A stretch of DNA of 64,000 nucleotides from Lytechinus pictus (lineage: Eukaryota > Echinodermata > Echinoidea > Temnopleuroida > Toxopneustidae), in contig NC_087252.1 of the NCBI RefSeq assembly GCF_037042905.1, positions 3,471,501 to 3,535,500 on the forward strand, given 5' to 3'. Position 1 is the first letter of the stretch. The number at the start of each line of letters is the position of its first letter. Below are positions 1 through 11,439 of this stretch, one piece after another. The position numbers and the translations under genes are program-made. The notes below the pieces were generated by a model. The model saw only the letters and a list, made by a program, of their open reading frames with translations. It had not been told where the DNA came from and made no database searches.

Positions 1-7
1 GCCCTGA

Positions 8-901
8 TCTTTTTTTCTTATTTTTATCAATGACATAGTCCAAAGTGTTTCTAAGGGGACTTGTAACATATTTGCTGATGACGTTATTATTTATTGTACT
101 GATCCATCACTAAACAAGATTGAAGAAAATTTACAAAATTGTATAAATAGTATCACCGCCTGGTATACTGAAAACCGTCTTCAGATAAATGCTTCAAAGA
201 CTAATGTCATGCTAATCTCTTCGCGTAAATCAAGAAGTAGAGGAGAGCTTAGAGTTAAACTAGATGGAATTGAATTGAAACAAGTAAACAGTGTTAGATA
301 TTTGGGTGTTAAAGTTTACTGTTATCTTTTGTGGGAAAATCATGTCAAACAACTCTGCAGATCATTATCGTTTAAAGTACATGCACTAAGGCGTTTAAGT
401 TCTATACTAAATAAGCAATTGTTGAATACATTGTACAAATCTACTATACAACCATGCATTGACTATGGTTGTTCAGTTTGGGGTAATTGCTCTGAGAAAA
501 ACAGAAACCTTATTCATAAACTTCAAAAAAGAGCAGCCCGGATTATTACCAAACAATTCGATTTTTCTGTAAGTAGCGCCGATCTATTCAAGGAATGAAT
601 GTGGCAGCCTTTTGAAAAAAGACGTGACTATTTTCTTTGTATATTAGCATATCAATGCATTTATGGGCTTGCACCTTCTAGGTTGTGTAATGAAATTGAA
701 ATGTATTTTGACAGACATTGTGTTAATACTAGAAATCATAACTCCCTAATCGCAATCTTGCCAAATCCTAATAAGGACATTTTTAAACTCTCATCCAAAT
801 ATGCTGCTATAAAAGTCTGGAATTCTTTGCCAACATCAACGCAAAATATCCAATCCCTGCAATCTTTTAAACGTGTTTATAAAGCTAGCTTTTTTAACTA
901 A
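8..901 (+). pseudogene. LINE reverse transcriptase, 3' half, broken
   Basis: This is the C-terminal part of a non-LTR retrotransposon reverse transcriptase. The catalytic box reads FADD at 71-82, a variant of YADD. It is followed by the usual thumb-region features: a LQINASKT-like block, a YLGV block near 299, a Y-K-S-x-I-Q-P-x-x-D-Y-G-x-x-x-W-G block near 430-485, and a LQKRAARII block near 520-550. Two lesions are visible. One extra T in the T-run at about 12-18 shifts the frame, because the bases before it read as an LIFFLIFIND-type block only in another frame. An in-frame TGA at 596-598 replaces a sense codon between KE and WQPFEKRR. The frame then stays open to TAA at 899-901. The domain order fits the Jockey/CR1-like group; I cannot place the family. 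The 5' part lies outside the window. Confidence 0.88.
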
Positions 902-1236
902 TGTCATTTTTATTCTTTTATCAATTGTTACCTTACCTCCTGAATATTATTTTTGTCTCATCTCTACATATTCTTTTAGTGAATTATTGATATATACTTT
1001 GTTTTATCTTTTAATTCTCTAAGATTATATTTTGTAGTTTTTATTATGAACTCTCTAGTTACTTTGTTAAATTGTATTTGTTATTTTTAATCTATTTGAT
1101 GAATTTATATATATATATATTTTCAATTTTTTTACCTGTTGTATCAGGACAATGATGTAAAACAGCTGTGCTGATCATGTTTTTATCCTGTATAAATAAA
1201 TTCAAATAAATAAATAAATAAATAAATAAATTACCA
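902..1236 (+). mobile_element. LINE 3' UTR with (AAAT)n tail
   Basis: This AT-rich stretch follows the reverse transcriptase stop and ends in about six AAAT units (1204-1230). Short tandem 3' tails like this are typical of CR1/Jockey-type LINEs instead of a plain poly(A). A short TATA run lies at 1108-1120. Confidence 0.7.
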
Positions 1237-1239
1237 CAT

Positions 1240-1430
1240 ACAAACATAAATCAAATATGCATCATAGTGCGCATAAACAATTGCAAATACAAATCAATTG
1301 TAATTGCCAGTCCACTACAGACAAAATTTTAAAATTTGTACAAAAGTATTAATAGCTTGGTTGGAAAGGAGGGGATCCACTAAAATAACTACTTGGAGAG
1401 CGTGAATCCCTATGATCATAAACACCGACC
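1240..1430 (+). repeat. Dispersed repeat, related to 17990-18165
   Basis: This segment aligns by eye with 17990-18165. Shared blocks include ATCAATTGTAATTGC, GAGGGGATCCACTAAAA and CCCTATGAT. Divergence is clear, so it is an old dispersed copy. It has no open frame of note. Confidence 0.6.
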
Positions 1431-1513
1431 TGGGAACGATTTTTTCAGTGGGGGTGCTGAAATCTCTCCTCAGAGGTGGGTTGGGGGGCAGACACACTTG
1501 ACTTTTCCATAAT

Positions 1514-1530
1514 TACACACACACACATAC

Positions 1531-1606
<76 letters not shown>

Positions 1607-1610
1607 TATG
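1514..1610. repeat. Compound (CA)n/(TA)n microsatellite
   Basis: A run of CA dinucleotides passes directly into a run of TA dinucleotides. A short predicted minus-strand peptide rich in I-Y and V-C repeats is only a translation of this tract. Confidence 0.97.
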
Positions 1611-1659
1611 ACAGTCACTTCTTAGCTTTCTTCTTATAAAAGAACATAAATAATTAGAT

Positions 1660-2365
1660 AATTTAAGCGCGAAGCGCGAGCTATTTTTTGTGGAAATTTC
1701 ATGTATTTTGTCCTGAAAATTGAAAATTCTGAGCAATGTTTGTGGTCCAAGATGCGTATGTAACAAATAATAATTGTGAGCGCGATCAACGCGAGCAGAT
1801 ATTTTTTATATACGCTCTGGCCTGATCGAAAGGGACGTTTTATAAGGACTGTTTGCAGTTGCCCATGAAGACGATACATATATTAACAATCAAATAATGC
1901 AAGCGCGAAGCGCGAGCTGAAAAAATTGACATTCCGACCTAAATACTGGACATTCTAAGCACGTTTTTTAATTATTAACAGGATAGGTATATATTCAATT
2001 GATGCGAGCGCGAAGCGCGAGCGGAAACAAAATTGAGATTTCAGACCAAAAAAAACCCAGAGATTCTAAGTACTTTTCTAATCATGATGAGGATAGGTAT
2101 AAAACTATACAATTGATACGAGTGCAAAGCGCGAGCGGAAATAAAAATGAGACTCCAAACCTAAAAACGAGACATCTTAATATGCACTTTTCTAATCATA
2201 AACAGGATAGGTATATACCTATGCAATTGATGCGAGCGGAAACAAAATTGAGATTTTGGACCTGAAAACGGGACATACTATTCATGTTTTGTAAATCAAG
2301 AAAATGATGGGTAATTGGATATATCATTAAATTAATAATGTGAGCGCGAAGCGCGAGCAGAACAT
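1660..2365 (+). repeat. GCGAGC-core tandem array (about 100-bp unit)
   Basis: Degenerate tandem units of roughly 100 bp each carry the core GCGAGCGCGAAGCGCGAGC or a variant. Cores lie near 1666, 1900, 2003, 2122 and 2340. Between cores the text also recurs: a 'gaaa-attga-att-c-gacc-aaa' block, a 'ggacattctaagcac-tttt-taatcat' block and an 'aggatagGTATA' block. The core itself is three direct near-repeats (GCGAGC, GCGAAGC, GCGAGC). The same family recurs at 5541, 32228, 40265-41180, 41405-41670 (reversed) and 61330-62520. Confidence 0.9.
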
Positions 2366-2954
2366 TTTTGATATTCTGTTCTGAAACTCCACACTGAATG
2401 TAAAATGGTTTGAACAGATATAGAAAATTCAGACGAACATAAGAATAAAGATTTGATCAAAATCAGACAAGGAATATCACAGTTATTGCATTTTAAAGAT
2501 TAGCATTATTCCCCACTTGTTCTTTTGTATTTTATTATATAAAATGAGGTTTATTCAATATTTTCCTGTCAAGAACCAAAACAGTTGAATTGACAATTGA
2601 TTTAGTCCATTAGATATTTTTAGCTGCAACTTATTTCATTATAAGGGAGACATATCATTCATTCTGGTTTGAAAAAACATGAAGCAACTTTGATTCCACA
2701 AGGAACAGCTAGGATAGTGGGGATGTGACAGCAGCAGCCCACCTATCAAATATTCATGACGACATGCGTATTTCCATTTTCATAAAATATTGCTAAACTT
2801 TAGAATTAAATAACTTAACTAATCGTTATCAGATTTTGAAAAAATTTATTAATTTTGATAAAATGTATTTGATATAAATATTTTCAGCCAGGAGTACCCC
2901 CTCAAATCAAGTTGCGTATCTGAATAAACATGCGTGCGCGTGTTTAGAGTTAGA
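2366..2954. other. No feature recognised
   Basis: AT-rich sequence. I see no credible coding frame, RNA gene or repeat structure here apart from being bounded by the array on the left and the hairpin repeat on the right. Confidence 0.5.
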
Positions 2955-3020
2955 CCAACGAACGTAGAGGGCAGCAACACACAAGCGTGTAAGCGTGTTG
3001 CTCTAAGGAAGGTCAACTCC
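2955..3020 (+). repeat. Inverted-repeat copy, left
   Basis: This roughly 60-bp sequence is repeated in opposite orientation at 5431-5494. The shared text includes AACGAACGTAGAGGGCAGC and TTGCTCTAAGGAAGGTCAAC. Inside it AGCAACAC and GTGTTGCT form an 8-bp stem, so each copy is also a small hairpin. The left copy has an extra 8 bases (a second GCGTGTAA-like unit) in the loop. Confidence 0.85.
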
Positions 3021-5430
3021 GCTCGAGTTTTGTGACCACTCTAAAAAATAAGGTGGGGTTTTGGGAAATTTGTCGAGTTGATTTTTTTTCATTTGTTGAT
3101 TTCAAATATTTTTTAATGAACAATTATTAGATCAGTTATTCTGGGTAGAAATATTAAAATATTACTTTTATTTTTAAAGAAAATATTTAGCTTGAATAAT
3201 CATTATTTTGACATTTTCCCTCATTTTGGAATATTAAGTCTATGACGAGGATACCTCTCATCTCTTATTTTCTTCTGCTGAATTTCGCTGCACCACTAAT
3301 AAATGCATAGACATCCACCGTAATAATCGAGGTCATTTTTCTGGCCTGGGTACGCCGAGTCTGGGCCGGTCGCGCAGCTAGCTAGTGACGTTGAAGATGC
3401 GCTGGGGCTTCATGCGACTCGTCACAGATCTTCTAGCAACATAGACAATGACGTCTAATTTGCCTAGTCTGATTTGAAGTGCAATGGCTTCAGGGCTGAT
3501 GTTTATCAACGATGATTGTTCAAGATTAGATTTTAATTTTTTAATTTCATTCGACTTTTAAATCTATAAATCTGAAATAAAGGCGCTGTTTCCCCGAAAT
3601 CCGGGTCTAAATTTCAGCTTCGAGTCCGAGACAATGGACGGCGAAAAAAAACCCATGCATCGGATGCATTGCATTGGCTGCGCGCTGCGCTGCAGCTGCA
3701 CAGCCAGGCTGCGTCGCGTCGAAGGTCGATTGAGCAACCAAACTTCCAAAGCCAAATTTAAGCTTTAATAAACGGCCACCTATCCACATTTTCCCGGGTT
3801 TTCTTCAATAATTTCTAAGAAAAATCAGCCAATTGATGGAAACTGATTGCAATGTTACATCGTTTTGCGTTAGACCTAACCCAGTCTGCCAAAGTTAGGG
3901 TAGGCCTGGACTAGGGATGGGGGCTAGATTAAACCATCTTAATTTATGATTTTGGGCAGAAAGTTGATTTGATAGACAGCATCCATATCTTAATTTGACC
4001 ATTGATTCTCTGCAATCAATGTTTAAAGACTTTTACATAATTTGTTTGCCATATTGCAATTGGTTAATTTTCCTGGGCCTGGCCTGTGCTTGGCCGGCAG
4101 AACGCGTAATTTTTGTTTGAGAAATTTCAAAATCGAAAGAGCAAAGTGACTGAGCTCGTCCTGATTTTATGCATTTTCTAAAGTGAATTTCAAGGATTTC
4201 ATGTCTAACACTAAGGCCTAACGGTAACTTGTCAACCATATAATCTTCTAACTTTGTTAGATCTAACAGTTAGACTCAAGGAATTTACCCTGTAGGCATT
4301 TAACGGACTAAAAAAATCATAACCTCCTAGTGGCTAGCCCATGCAGGTTGGTCTTAATTAAACCAAAGTTAGCTTGCATGGATCAACCCTCAAATGGTGT
4401 AGGTTTCGGCGTCCTTTATATAGACAGGGTGAAATCCGTCTGTTTTGAGTTTGTTATTATTATTTTATTATTTTTTTTTTTTTGCATAGACTATCTCATA
4501 CCAACAAGTCGTGCTAGATCTATTCTAGATCTACTTAAAGTATAGATATCCAGTGTGGAACAACATCTTAACAGATTGAGACTGGTCAAAGCATTTGTCT
4601 ACTTAGACTAATAAAGTTAGATCTTTAGACTTGGGTCTATCGATCAACTAGACAGGAATAACCGTCGTTTATGGGGATTTATTCAACAATTTCTGACATA
4701 TTACTATAATCTCCATCGGTGAGAGTGAGCCAGCGCAGTTCAGCAGAACAACCAAAATACAGAAACTGAAGCTTTGTGTCTATCGATCAACATGATCAAG
4801 ATCTAAGTTAGATGTAGACTTCACTTATTACTGATTGGAATGTATTTCTAAATTTATAAGTTTTTGGGAAAATGGTGAAAAGAAATAACATACTACTGAT
4901 AGATGCACGTAAATAAGTTTGTTTAATACCCATTGGCATTACTGCCGGTTCTAATAAATAAATGAGTCACGGCCTATGGGCTGCAGATAAATGCTGATCA
5001 AGTACCAGTGCTAGACTAGGGGTACGGGTGAGATCTAAATCCCGAAATGCTTTGCGAGTGGTCACAAAATCGTCTCGGCGCAAATCACCTAATACAGCCG
5101 TCTGGTGAAATCGCTGATAACAACAATCACATATGCCCAAGAAAGAATACATGGTGTACCGTGAAATCTACTACACTAACAATCACCGATTTGGTAATGA
5201 TTTTAGTTTCCTGAAACTTATATTTGTAAAGTTTTAAATATCAAAGTATGTTTTTAAAAGTATGTATATTCCTCAACATATTTTTAATGTTATATTTGAT
5301 ATCGTTGTAGTCATATTCTTTCATATTCGTTTCTTGATCGCTACTAATTTGTTGTTGTATTGGATCGGCATTTGATTTCGTTGGCATGAACAATAAAATA
5401 TGCGCGCAGCTCAGCTGCATGCGCGTATCG
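3021..5430. other. Unassigned sequence between inverted copies
   Basis: About 2.4 kb lies between the inverted copies at 2955-3020 and 5431-5494. It may be the body of a non-autonomous element. I see no transposase motif. The short open frames on both strands look random. Segments around 4500-4640 are rich in TCTAGATCT-like palindromes. The piece at 5131-5177 matches the 3' side of the histone-like signal at 22377-22425. Confidence 0.4.
5131..5177 (+). repeat. Copy of histone-like 3' flank (HDE retained)
   Basis: The text from CATATGCCCAAGAAAGA onward is nearly identical to 22377-22425, including CAAGAAAGA at 5138-5146 and the following TACATGGTGTACCGTGAAA. The stem-loop found upstream of the other copy is absent here, so this is only the distal half. 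Confidence 0.8.
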
Positions 5431-5494
5431 AGTTGACCTTCCTTAGAGCAACACGCTTGTGTGTTGCTGCCCTCTACGTTCGTTGAGTTAGACC
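5431..5494 (-). repeat. Inverted-repeat copy, right
   Basis: Reverse complement of the repeat at 2955-3020. The hairpin arms AGCAACAC and GTGTTGCT flank a 6-base loop. Adjacent sequence on the inner side differs between copies, so the inverted identity is limited to about 60 bp. Confidence 0.85.
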
Positions 5495-5540
5495 TAGTAT
5501 CTGGGCAATCTAAATACATTTTTTATTATAAAAATCAATA

Positions 5541-5562
5541 ATGCGAGCGCGAAGCGCGAGCA
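5541..5562 (+). repeat. Single GCGAGC-core unit
   Basis: One isolated GCGAGCGCGAAGCGCGAGC core with the family flank GAAAATATTTGATATTCCGA downstream. Confidence 0.85.
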
Positions 5563-5719
5563 GAAAATATTTGATATTCCGATCTGAAAAAGGGTGAATT
5601 TAAACACTTTTTCAAGTAATGTGTCGGAAAATTCTGAAGTGGGGGGGGGGGTCTTCTAAACGTCGTTTATTTTCATTACATTTCTGTCATTTATCATACC
5701 TACCACTAGATTTCTAGGA

Positions 5720-5790
5720 GGTGCGCTGCCTATGGAAAATAACATACGCAGCACCCCCTTCATCCCCAGCACCCCCGCTTCCCAGCACGT
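5720..5790 (+). repeat. GGTGCTGCCTATGG hairpin repeat, diverged copy
   Basis: GTGCGCTGCCTATGGAAAAT followed by ACGCAGCACCCCC matches the better copies at 17195-17230 and 17775-17812. GGGTGCTGC and GCAGCACCC form the stem. Here the right part also carries extra CAGCACCCCC units. Confidence 0.75.
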
Positions 5791-6474
5791 AGGGCCATGG
5801 GGCAGGGCGAAAAAGACTGTGAAATTTGATTTCTATTGTCTGACTTGTAATTTTTGTATAGAATACACGGGCGGTCGGGCGCGCGCTCACTTGATTCGAC
5901 ACAAAACCTGGAAGTTTCAAGTCCAACCACCCCATGACCCTCCCTGCTATCGAAGAGTGTGTATGGTTATCACGTATTGCGCGCGACGACGCACAGTGGG
6001 CCGGGGCCAAGCCCCCGAAGCTACCGCCATTTTGTTTAATCCATTAGAAGCTAAAATAAGTCCTCATTAATATTAATTTCGTACGATGCTCCCTCGTCGA
6101 CTGTGGTTTTGTACGTGTATTAGACAATACGCACATCAGCGCAATGACAAAGGTCAACTTGGCAAATTCATTAATGTATTCATTTTGTTACGCGCTCGTG
6201 ACGCGAAGGATTCAGCGAATCAAGCAAGCGCAAATCTGAGACGATACATTGCGCTCAATAAAGTATCGATATCACAATCGATATTACTTAAAAACAAAGC
6301 ATTGTTTGTATTGTGTCTTATAGGCCTATAAAGGGAAGATGAAAAGAGTAGTCTTCAAGTCGTGATTAGTTAAAGAGGTCTCAAGTGCTTTTGCCATCCC
6401 CAAATTGTCACATGTTAAGATATACAGCAATCTTAGTTTTTAACAAATGTAAAGAATCAATATTAATCAATCAA

Positions 6475-6692
6475 TATTAGGGGGGCCTACATTATACAAG
6501 CTCTGCTTTTCAGTTGGCCCTCCCTCCCTTTCAATCATTTATATTTCGATTTGATAATTGTCTATTGTAATCTTATAATGTTGTCAATTTTTGTATGTAC
6601 TTCAATTGTGATTATATGTTACTTTGTCAATTGTATCATAATTGTAAATATGAAATTGAAAGTGGAAAATAAAATAATTGAATTGAATCTAG
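6475..6692 (+). mobile_element. LINE 3' UTR relic with (GAATT)-type tail
   Basis: A GGGGGGCC/GGCCCTCCC stem encloses TACAAGCTCTGCTTTTC. AT-rich sequence follows and ends in AATTGAATTGAAT. The stem-loop text recurs near 30007-30052 (TACAAGCTTCGCTTTTC within GGGGCTTGCC/GGCAAGCCCC). The tail matches the one on the LINE at 36018. I read it as the 3' end of a severely truncated LINE. Confidence 0.6.
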
Positions 6693-7002
6693 ACTCTAAA
6701 TAGCCGGCAGAGGCCGCCGAACGGATCAAAGGGGGCTGTTGCACTGACCCAAAAGTCTTGGTTTTTTTGTTTTTTTCTAGGGGGGGGGGGGCGGGTGGGA
6801 GCAGAACATGGTTATTACAATTTGATGGTAATTTTCACTGGTTGAGTATGGTTACTGAAAAAAATAACTGTCACCACTAATAGAGTACATTTCTTGTTAC
6901 AAATTTCGAGAAGCAAAAAAAAAATCTTTTGTTCAAGGTATAATACGTAAGGGGCCGGCCCCGGCCCTCATGGATCCCCGTGCCTGTTTTCTTCATCTGG
7001 CG

Positions 7003-7157
7003 TCCGTTTCATAATGAATTACAGCTATTTATTATTGTGATTACCGTGGTAATCTAGATTATGATTGGTTATAGCAGTTACCATCGTAGTTAACTACGAT
7101 GATAACGGCTATAACCAATCATAATTACCATACTTGTAACTCATGATGAAACGGGCC
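7003..7157. mobile_element. Foldback MITE
   Basis: Two arms of roughly 75 bp are inverted around TTAACTACG at about 7090: GATTGGTTATAGC...ACCATCGTAG against CTACGATGATAACGGCTATAACCAATC, with outer arms GTTTCATAATGAATTACAG against CTTGTAACTCATGATGAAAC. It has no coding capacity. Confidence 0.85.
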
Positions 7158-7252
7158 CCAGTTAATCATGTTTAATACGTTTCCTGTCCCCTCTATTCTC
7201 CAGCATTTCTTGCTCTGTTTTTCCATTTAATAATTTTTCCACTCACGTTATT

Positions 7253-7500
7253 TTGGTGCCGCCTTTCTCCTACATATATTTCCTTCTTCTTTTCCCACTT
7301 GTTATCTGTCTCCTGGTTTCCATAAATCTCGTCTTATTTCTCTTCCACCCCTTTGTTCCTACTTCCCACCATTCGTGCTCTCTTACCCCCCCCCCCTCTA
7401 AATTATCTCTTCATATGTGCCCCTCGATTTCTTTCTCATCTCTTTTCAACCCCCTTCTCATCACTCTTTTTCTCTCTCTCGATCTCCATCTCATTTGAAT
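7253..7500. other. Pyrimidine-rich low-complexity stretch
   Basis: C/T-rich sequence (TCTTCTTTTCCCAC, CCCCCCCCCCTCT and similar). The open frame across it is a low-complexity by-product and is not annotated as a gene. Confidence 0.7.
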
Positions 7501-7694
7501 TTGCCAATTCCAAATCCCTTTCATTTTAGCTCTGTACAAATACTATATGAATACAAATGAAAGACATGAAGGCATTTTCTGGTTAGTTGTGAATTTTATT
7601 AATAGCCAGAAAAATATCACATTATCAGAGGATTTAGCCTTACTTTTTTTCTTAAGCGTATGTTAATACTTTGAATCGAACGAAAATGTTTTTT

Positions 7695-8060
7695 GTATGC
7701 AGGGGCAGCGATCCTGGGGGGCACAGTTCCCCCTACTTTTTGAAGCACTGAAAAGTGCCTTTAATTCTATGTAAGAAAAATGTGTACTGTGTCCCTTTCA
7801 CCTGACGAGAACCTGTTTTAGGTGTTACCAAGTGCTCTTCCCTGCAAATTTTTACCAAAAAATGCCCCCCGAACGTGTTCTGTGCCCTTTCATCTGAGGG
7901 CCCGTTTTAAGTGTTAAAAAGTGCCCCCTCGCCTTCTTGTAAGTGCCCTTTCTCGAATAACTGCCCCCTTTTACCCAAGAAAAGTGCTCCTAAAGAATTT
8001 GTTCTGTGCCCCTTTCACCTGAGAAGGACCCGTTTTATGGTCACCATGACGAGTGTCCTT
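7695..8060 (+). repeat. Tandem repeat with GTGCCCCTTTCACCTGA core
   Basis: Three to four degenerate units of about 100 bp. Each has TGTGCCC-TTTCACCTGA-GA followed by CCCGTTTTA-GTGTTA and AAAGTGCCCC. It has no coding potential. Confidence 0.7.
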
Positions 8061-9638
8061 TGAAACAAGAAAACAATAAGGAAATCCTTTGTGCATTAAG
8101 TTTAATAATTCATGTGAGTGGGGGTAGATAAGCAGTTTCGTACACTACATATGGAGGGGGGGCTTGAAGGACTCTTGCCCCCCCCCCCCCCCAAAAAAAA
8201 AGGGTGAAATATATCATTCTGAATATTTTGTCGAAATCTATCACAAAATTGGATTTTTCTTTTTAAAAATGTCAAAATTTTGCTCTCTCGCAACTTCTTT
8301 AAAATTTCACATAATACAGCATTTTCCCTGTGCCCCCCCCCACACTTTCAACTTCACTTCGCCGCTCCTATTTGTATGTTTATAGCTTTTCCTTTTGCAA
8401 CCAGTTTTAATGAAAATCGACAGGAAATGTCATACTTCATGAATTTGGGGTTGTGATGAAAATTAAAAAAAAAAAAATTGGACTTGAAAAAAAAAAAAAC
8501 TTTTCCATCTTTATCAAGTGCTTCCTAAGCTAAGTCACTCTTCAATTTGTTGGATTTCTTGAATGAAAACATCTGTTACACCAGTCCTGCAGATTGAAAA
8601 AATAGAGAAAGAAAATCAATGAATTTAAATTAAAATTGTCATGATTTGTAAAACATAAATGTTTTAAGAAAAGTAAGACTATACATACCGGTATATAAAT
8701 TTCTTCATCACATAACATAGGAAATCTTACTTCTACTAATATATAAATTATATATAATAGTCAGAATTAAAGATGATATGTTTTGTTGCACAGAATATTT
8801 TGATCTGCGAATAAAAACGACACCTATCTATAACCTAAAAACAGAATTGAAATGTTTTTTTCAAAGGCAGGTCTATTTGTTGCCTAAAAATATTGTGAAA
8901 ACCCCCCATAATTATTAAAAATAATCACTTATTAACTCACTCATATAACTGCTGTAGGTTGTATTTCTCTTTGTGGTCCTATCACTGTTCTATTAGGCCT
9001 ACTTCACCAATTGTTTATCATCATCAATCACCTCCATGGAAATTGTAGAGCTGCATCATCCTATTGGACAAAATGTAAAATAATAAGATTTAAAAAAAAT
9101 TGAAAATCTACAAATATGAAATATGAATATCACACTAAAGAATGAATAAAATGAATTTTATCAAATATAAAACATGAAAAATAAATATTGCTTTGTTTAT
9201 AAACAAATAGGAAATAAAAAGGCCATTTAAATAATAGTAGATCAAGGACATGACCTTATTTCATAAATTTGCCCAAGGTACATAACTTTTGGCATTGGTT
9301 CTATTTTAGACTCGAGAGAGTCGAGAGCCTGTATATATAAGAAGTGTATATTCAGTATAAATCCTACCTCTTAGCAGTGGCTCAGGTTATTTTTATTTAA
9401 TGTAAACATGGTTAACATTCATTTCAATGCATGTAATGTATCTGTAATTTTTTATGGGTTAGTTTAACTTTTATACCTGGATGAGAATCTGCAAAATGAT
9501 ACATGCACTTATGATCATCATGTTTAACCATAGGTACCGGGTAGACCTCTACTGTTTTTCTTGTTCTTCAAACTCAACCTGTTTGTGAAAGAAAAGAGAG
9601 AACAATAAGTGTCAAGTGATCTCTTTCATGGCCGTATG
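8061..9638. other. AT-rich sequence without recognised features
   Basis: The stretch contains homopolymer runs (C14 and A9 near 8180, A-runs near 8466 and 8488). I found no supported gene, RNA or element. Confidence 0.5.
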
Positions 9639-9640
9639 TA

Positions 9641-9927
9641 CACTGTTAAAAAAACTGATTTTACAGGAAAAAAACAAGATTTTGCAGAAAGCAATAACAG
9701 AATCATTCTGTAAATTCATAAAACAGGAAGTTTTCTACAGAACAGATCTGTTTAAAAAGAGGAAAATGGTGTTTTATTTAAGGAAAATAAGGAAATACAC
9801 CAAATACCAATTTCCTGTAATTTTACATGATATAATGTAAGATTATGCAATCTGGTAAAATTACAGGTGTTCTCGAGACTCTGCTGCAGGAACTTCTTTT
9901 ATTTTAAGAATACATTTTCTAACAGTG
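9641..9927. mobile_element. 287-bp MITE with CACTGTTA termini
   Basis: Left end CACTGTTAAAAAAACTG and right end complement CACTGTTAGAAAATG give terminal inverted repeats of about 14 bp. TA flanks both ends (9639-9640 and 9928-9929), as expected for a TA target duplication. A 74-codon open frame inside is lysine-rich and spans internal imperfect repeats of TTTACAGGAAA, so it is not a real gene. A related terminus is seen at 34108. Confidence 0.75.
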
Positions 9928-10199
9928 TAGGGGGAGGGGTTTGGGTGGGAGCTGAAATGTGAAAACCTTCATTAAAAAAAAGAATTGCATGAAATCCTTC
10001 AATTTTACTTTAGAAAATGCAAAAAACAGCCCTAGGCAATATTGGTAGGTTCGGGCCCTCACTTTCTGAATTTCAGGTTTCTCTAAAAAAGTTTCACATG
10101 TCTGCCCCCCCCCAAAAAAAAATAATAAATAAAAATCTGCATCTTTTTATTCCGAATCTTAGTTCATTTGATTTTAACAACATAATTTAATAATCTCAT

Positions 10200-10330
10200 G
10201 CACTAGGTCTAGATCTATTTGTAAGAAAGTATAGATCTAGTCCAACCAGAATCAGTGCTGCGTGACAGCATTCATGTAGGCCTATCTTAATAAGGTCTAG
10301 ATCTAGACTATCGATAGACTCTCGATCTAT
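10200..10330. other. Cluster of TCTAGATCT-type palindromes
   Basis: Overlapping CTAGATCT, TCGATAGA and GATCTAGA words occur at high density. Similar patches occur at about 4500-4640, 22430-22450, 22690-22870 and 27060-27210. I cannot assign a function. They may be decayed copies of a simple repeat. Confidence 0.5.
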
Positions 10331-10498
10331 CTAGACCTAGAATGTAAAGCTAACCCTTCGGTGACTTTACCTAGATGTATATCGATTTAGAAATTTTTGA
10401 TGTCTGACTTTTATTCCTGGCTAAACCTTCATTGCCATTATTGACCGAGAGTAGATCTATCATCTAGGTCTAGTCCTGACCTTGGTCCACCGACAGTC

Positions 10499-10543
10499 TA
10501 ACCCAGGGAGCTCCCGCTGCGCGGGCGGGAGCTCCCTGGGTTA
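10499..10543. mobile_element. 45-bp perfect hairpin insertion with 9-bp TSD
   Basis: TAACCCAGGGAGCTCCCGC and GCGGGAGCTCCCTGGGTTA are exact complements around a 7-base loop. The unit is flanked on both sides by CCGACAGTC (10490-10498 and 10544-10552), a 9-bp direct repeat, or 10 if the A is counted. The match at the flanks marks it as an insertion and not a local palindrome. Confidence 0.85.
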
Positions 10544-11439
10544 CCGACAGTCATACTCGTATCGTACATGTAAATGTAGTCGTGTAGGCCCAGACCTACA
10601 TCTAGGCCTAAAATTATAGACCTAGATCCTAAGCCCTGGGGGTACGTGTCGAGGGTTGGGAAAGTATAAGTTAGATGACTAGATTTGAATTAGGTAGGCC
10701 CAGATCTACGTACAATCATCGATGGATAAAAGTAAAGTAACATAAACTGATGAATTAAAATTAAGAAGAAAGACTAGGCTCTGTTAACCAGACATTAGAT
10801 CTTGATCTATTGAAAATAAGAGTGAGACAAACATACAGAGCAGCATGTTATTTCTAAAGTAATACCGAGTCTAATTAACTATATAAATAACAATAAGAAT
10901 TAAAATGGGTGGGGGCTAAATGCAGAAGAAGCCTGAACTTGAAGTTATGCAAAATAAATTTGATATCTGAAACTGACGAGAATCTAGTGAGGATTGACAC
11001 AATGATGACAGGCATATCTTCTTCCACACTCCGCTTCACAGTATTCCTGACTGAGTCTCGATTTACTGAAGATAGATGCAGATCTCCCTCTAGATCTAAC
11101 GTTATACAGTGTACAAAAAGAAACTTCATTCTTCTTGTTTTAATCAATCGTGGGCTCCCGGCCCGATTTTCTCTCGATGCCCAGCCGGCTAGGAGCCCGT
11201 ACAAAATACATGTGGTTGACACAGCGGCATAACCACTGAAAAGCAACATACAGGCTGCACTGGGCCGGGCGACGATGACAATCTAACTTCAATTTCAAAG
11301 ACCAAATTCTGCTTTTCTTTAACAGAAGAATGATAGCAAAGTCTCTAATTAGTTAAAGAAATAACCTAAGATCACAAAATACAGTGTGAAATGTGTAAAT
11401 AGTCCACAGAATTAATGTGGTTATATCAATTTATACGTA

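Noticed and set aside
1999-2265. 88-codon open frame
   Set aside because: It lies inside the GCGAGC-core array and its internal repeats are those of the DNA units.
4967-5152. Histone-related coding sequence next to the HDE copy
   Set aside because: I looked for C-terminal histone motifs in all frames upstream of 5131 and found none.
9616-9840. Lysine-rich 74-codon frame
   Set aside because: Sits inside the CACTGTTA MITE; AT-rich composition explains it.
10875-11249. 124-codon minus-strand frame with a hydrophobic start
   Set aside because: No domain recognised, crosses a TCTAGATCT-rich patch, and no matching splice partner was convincing.
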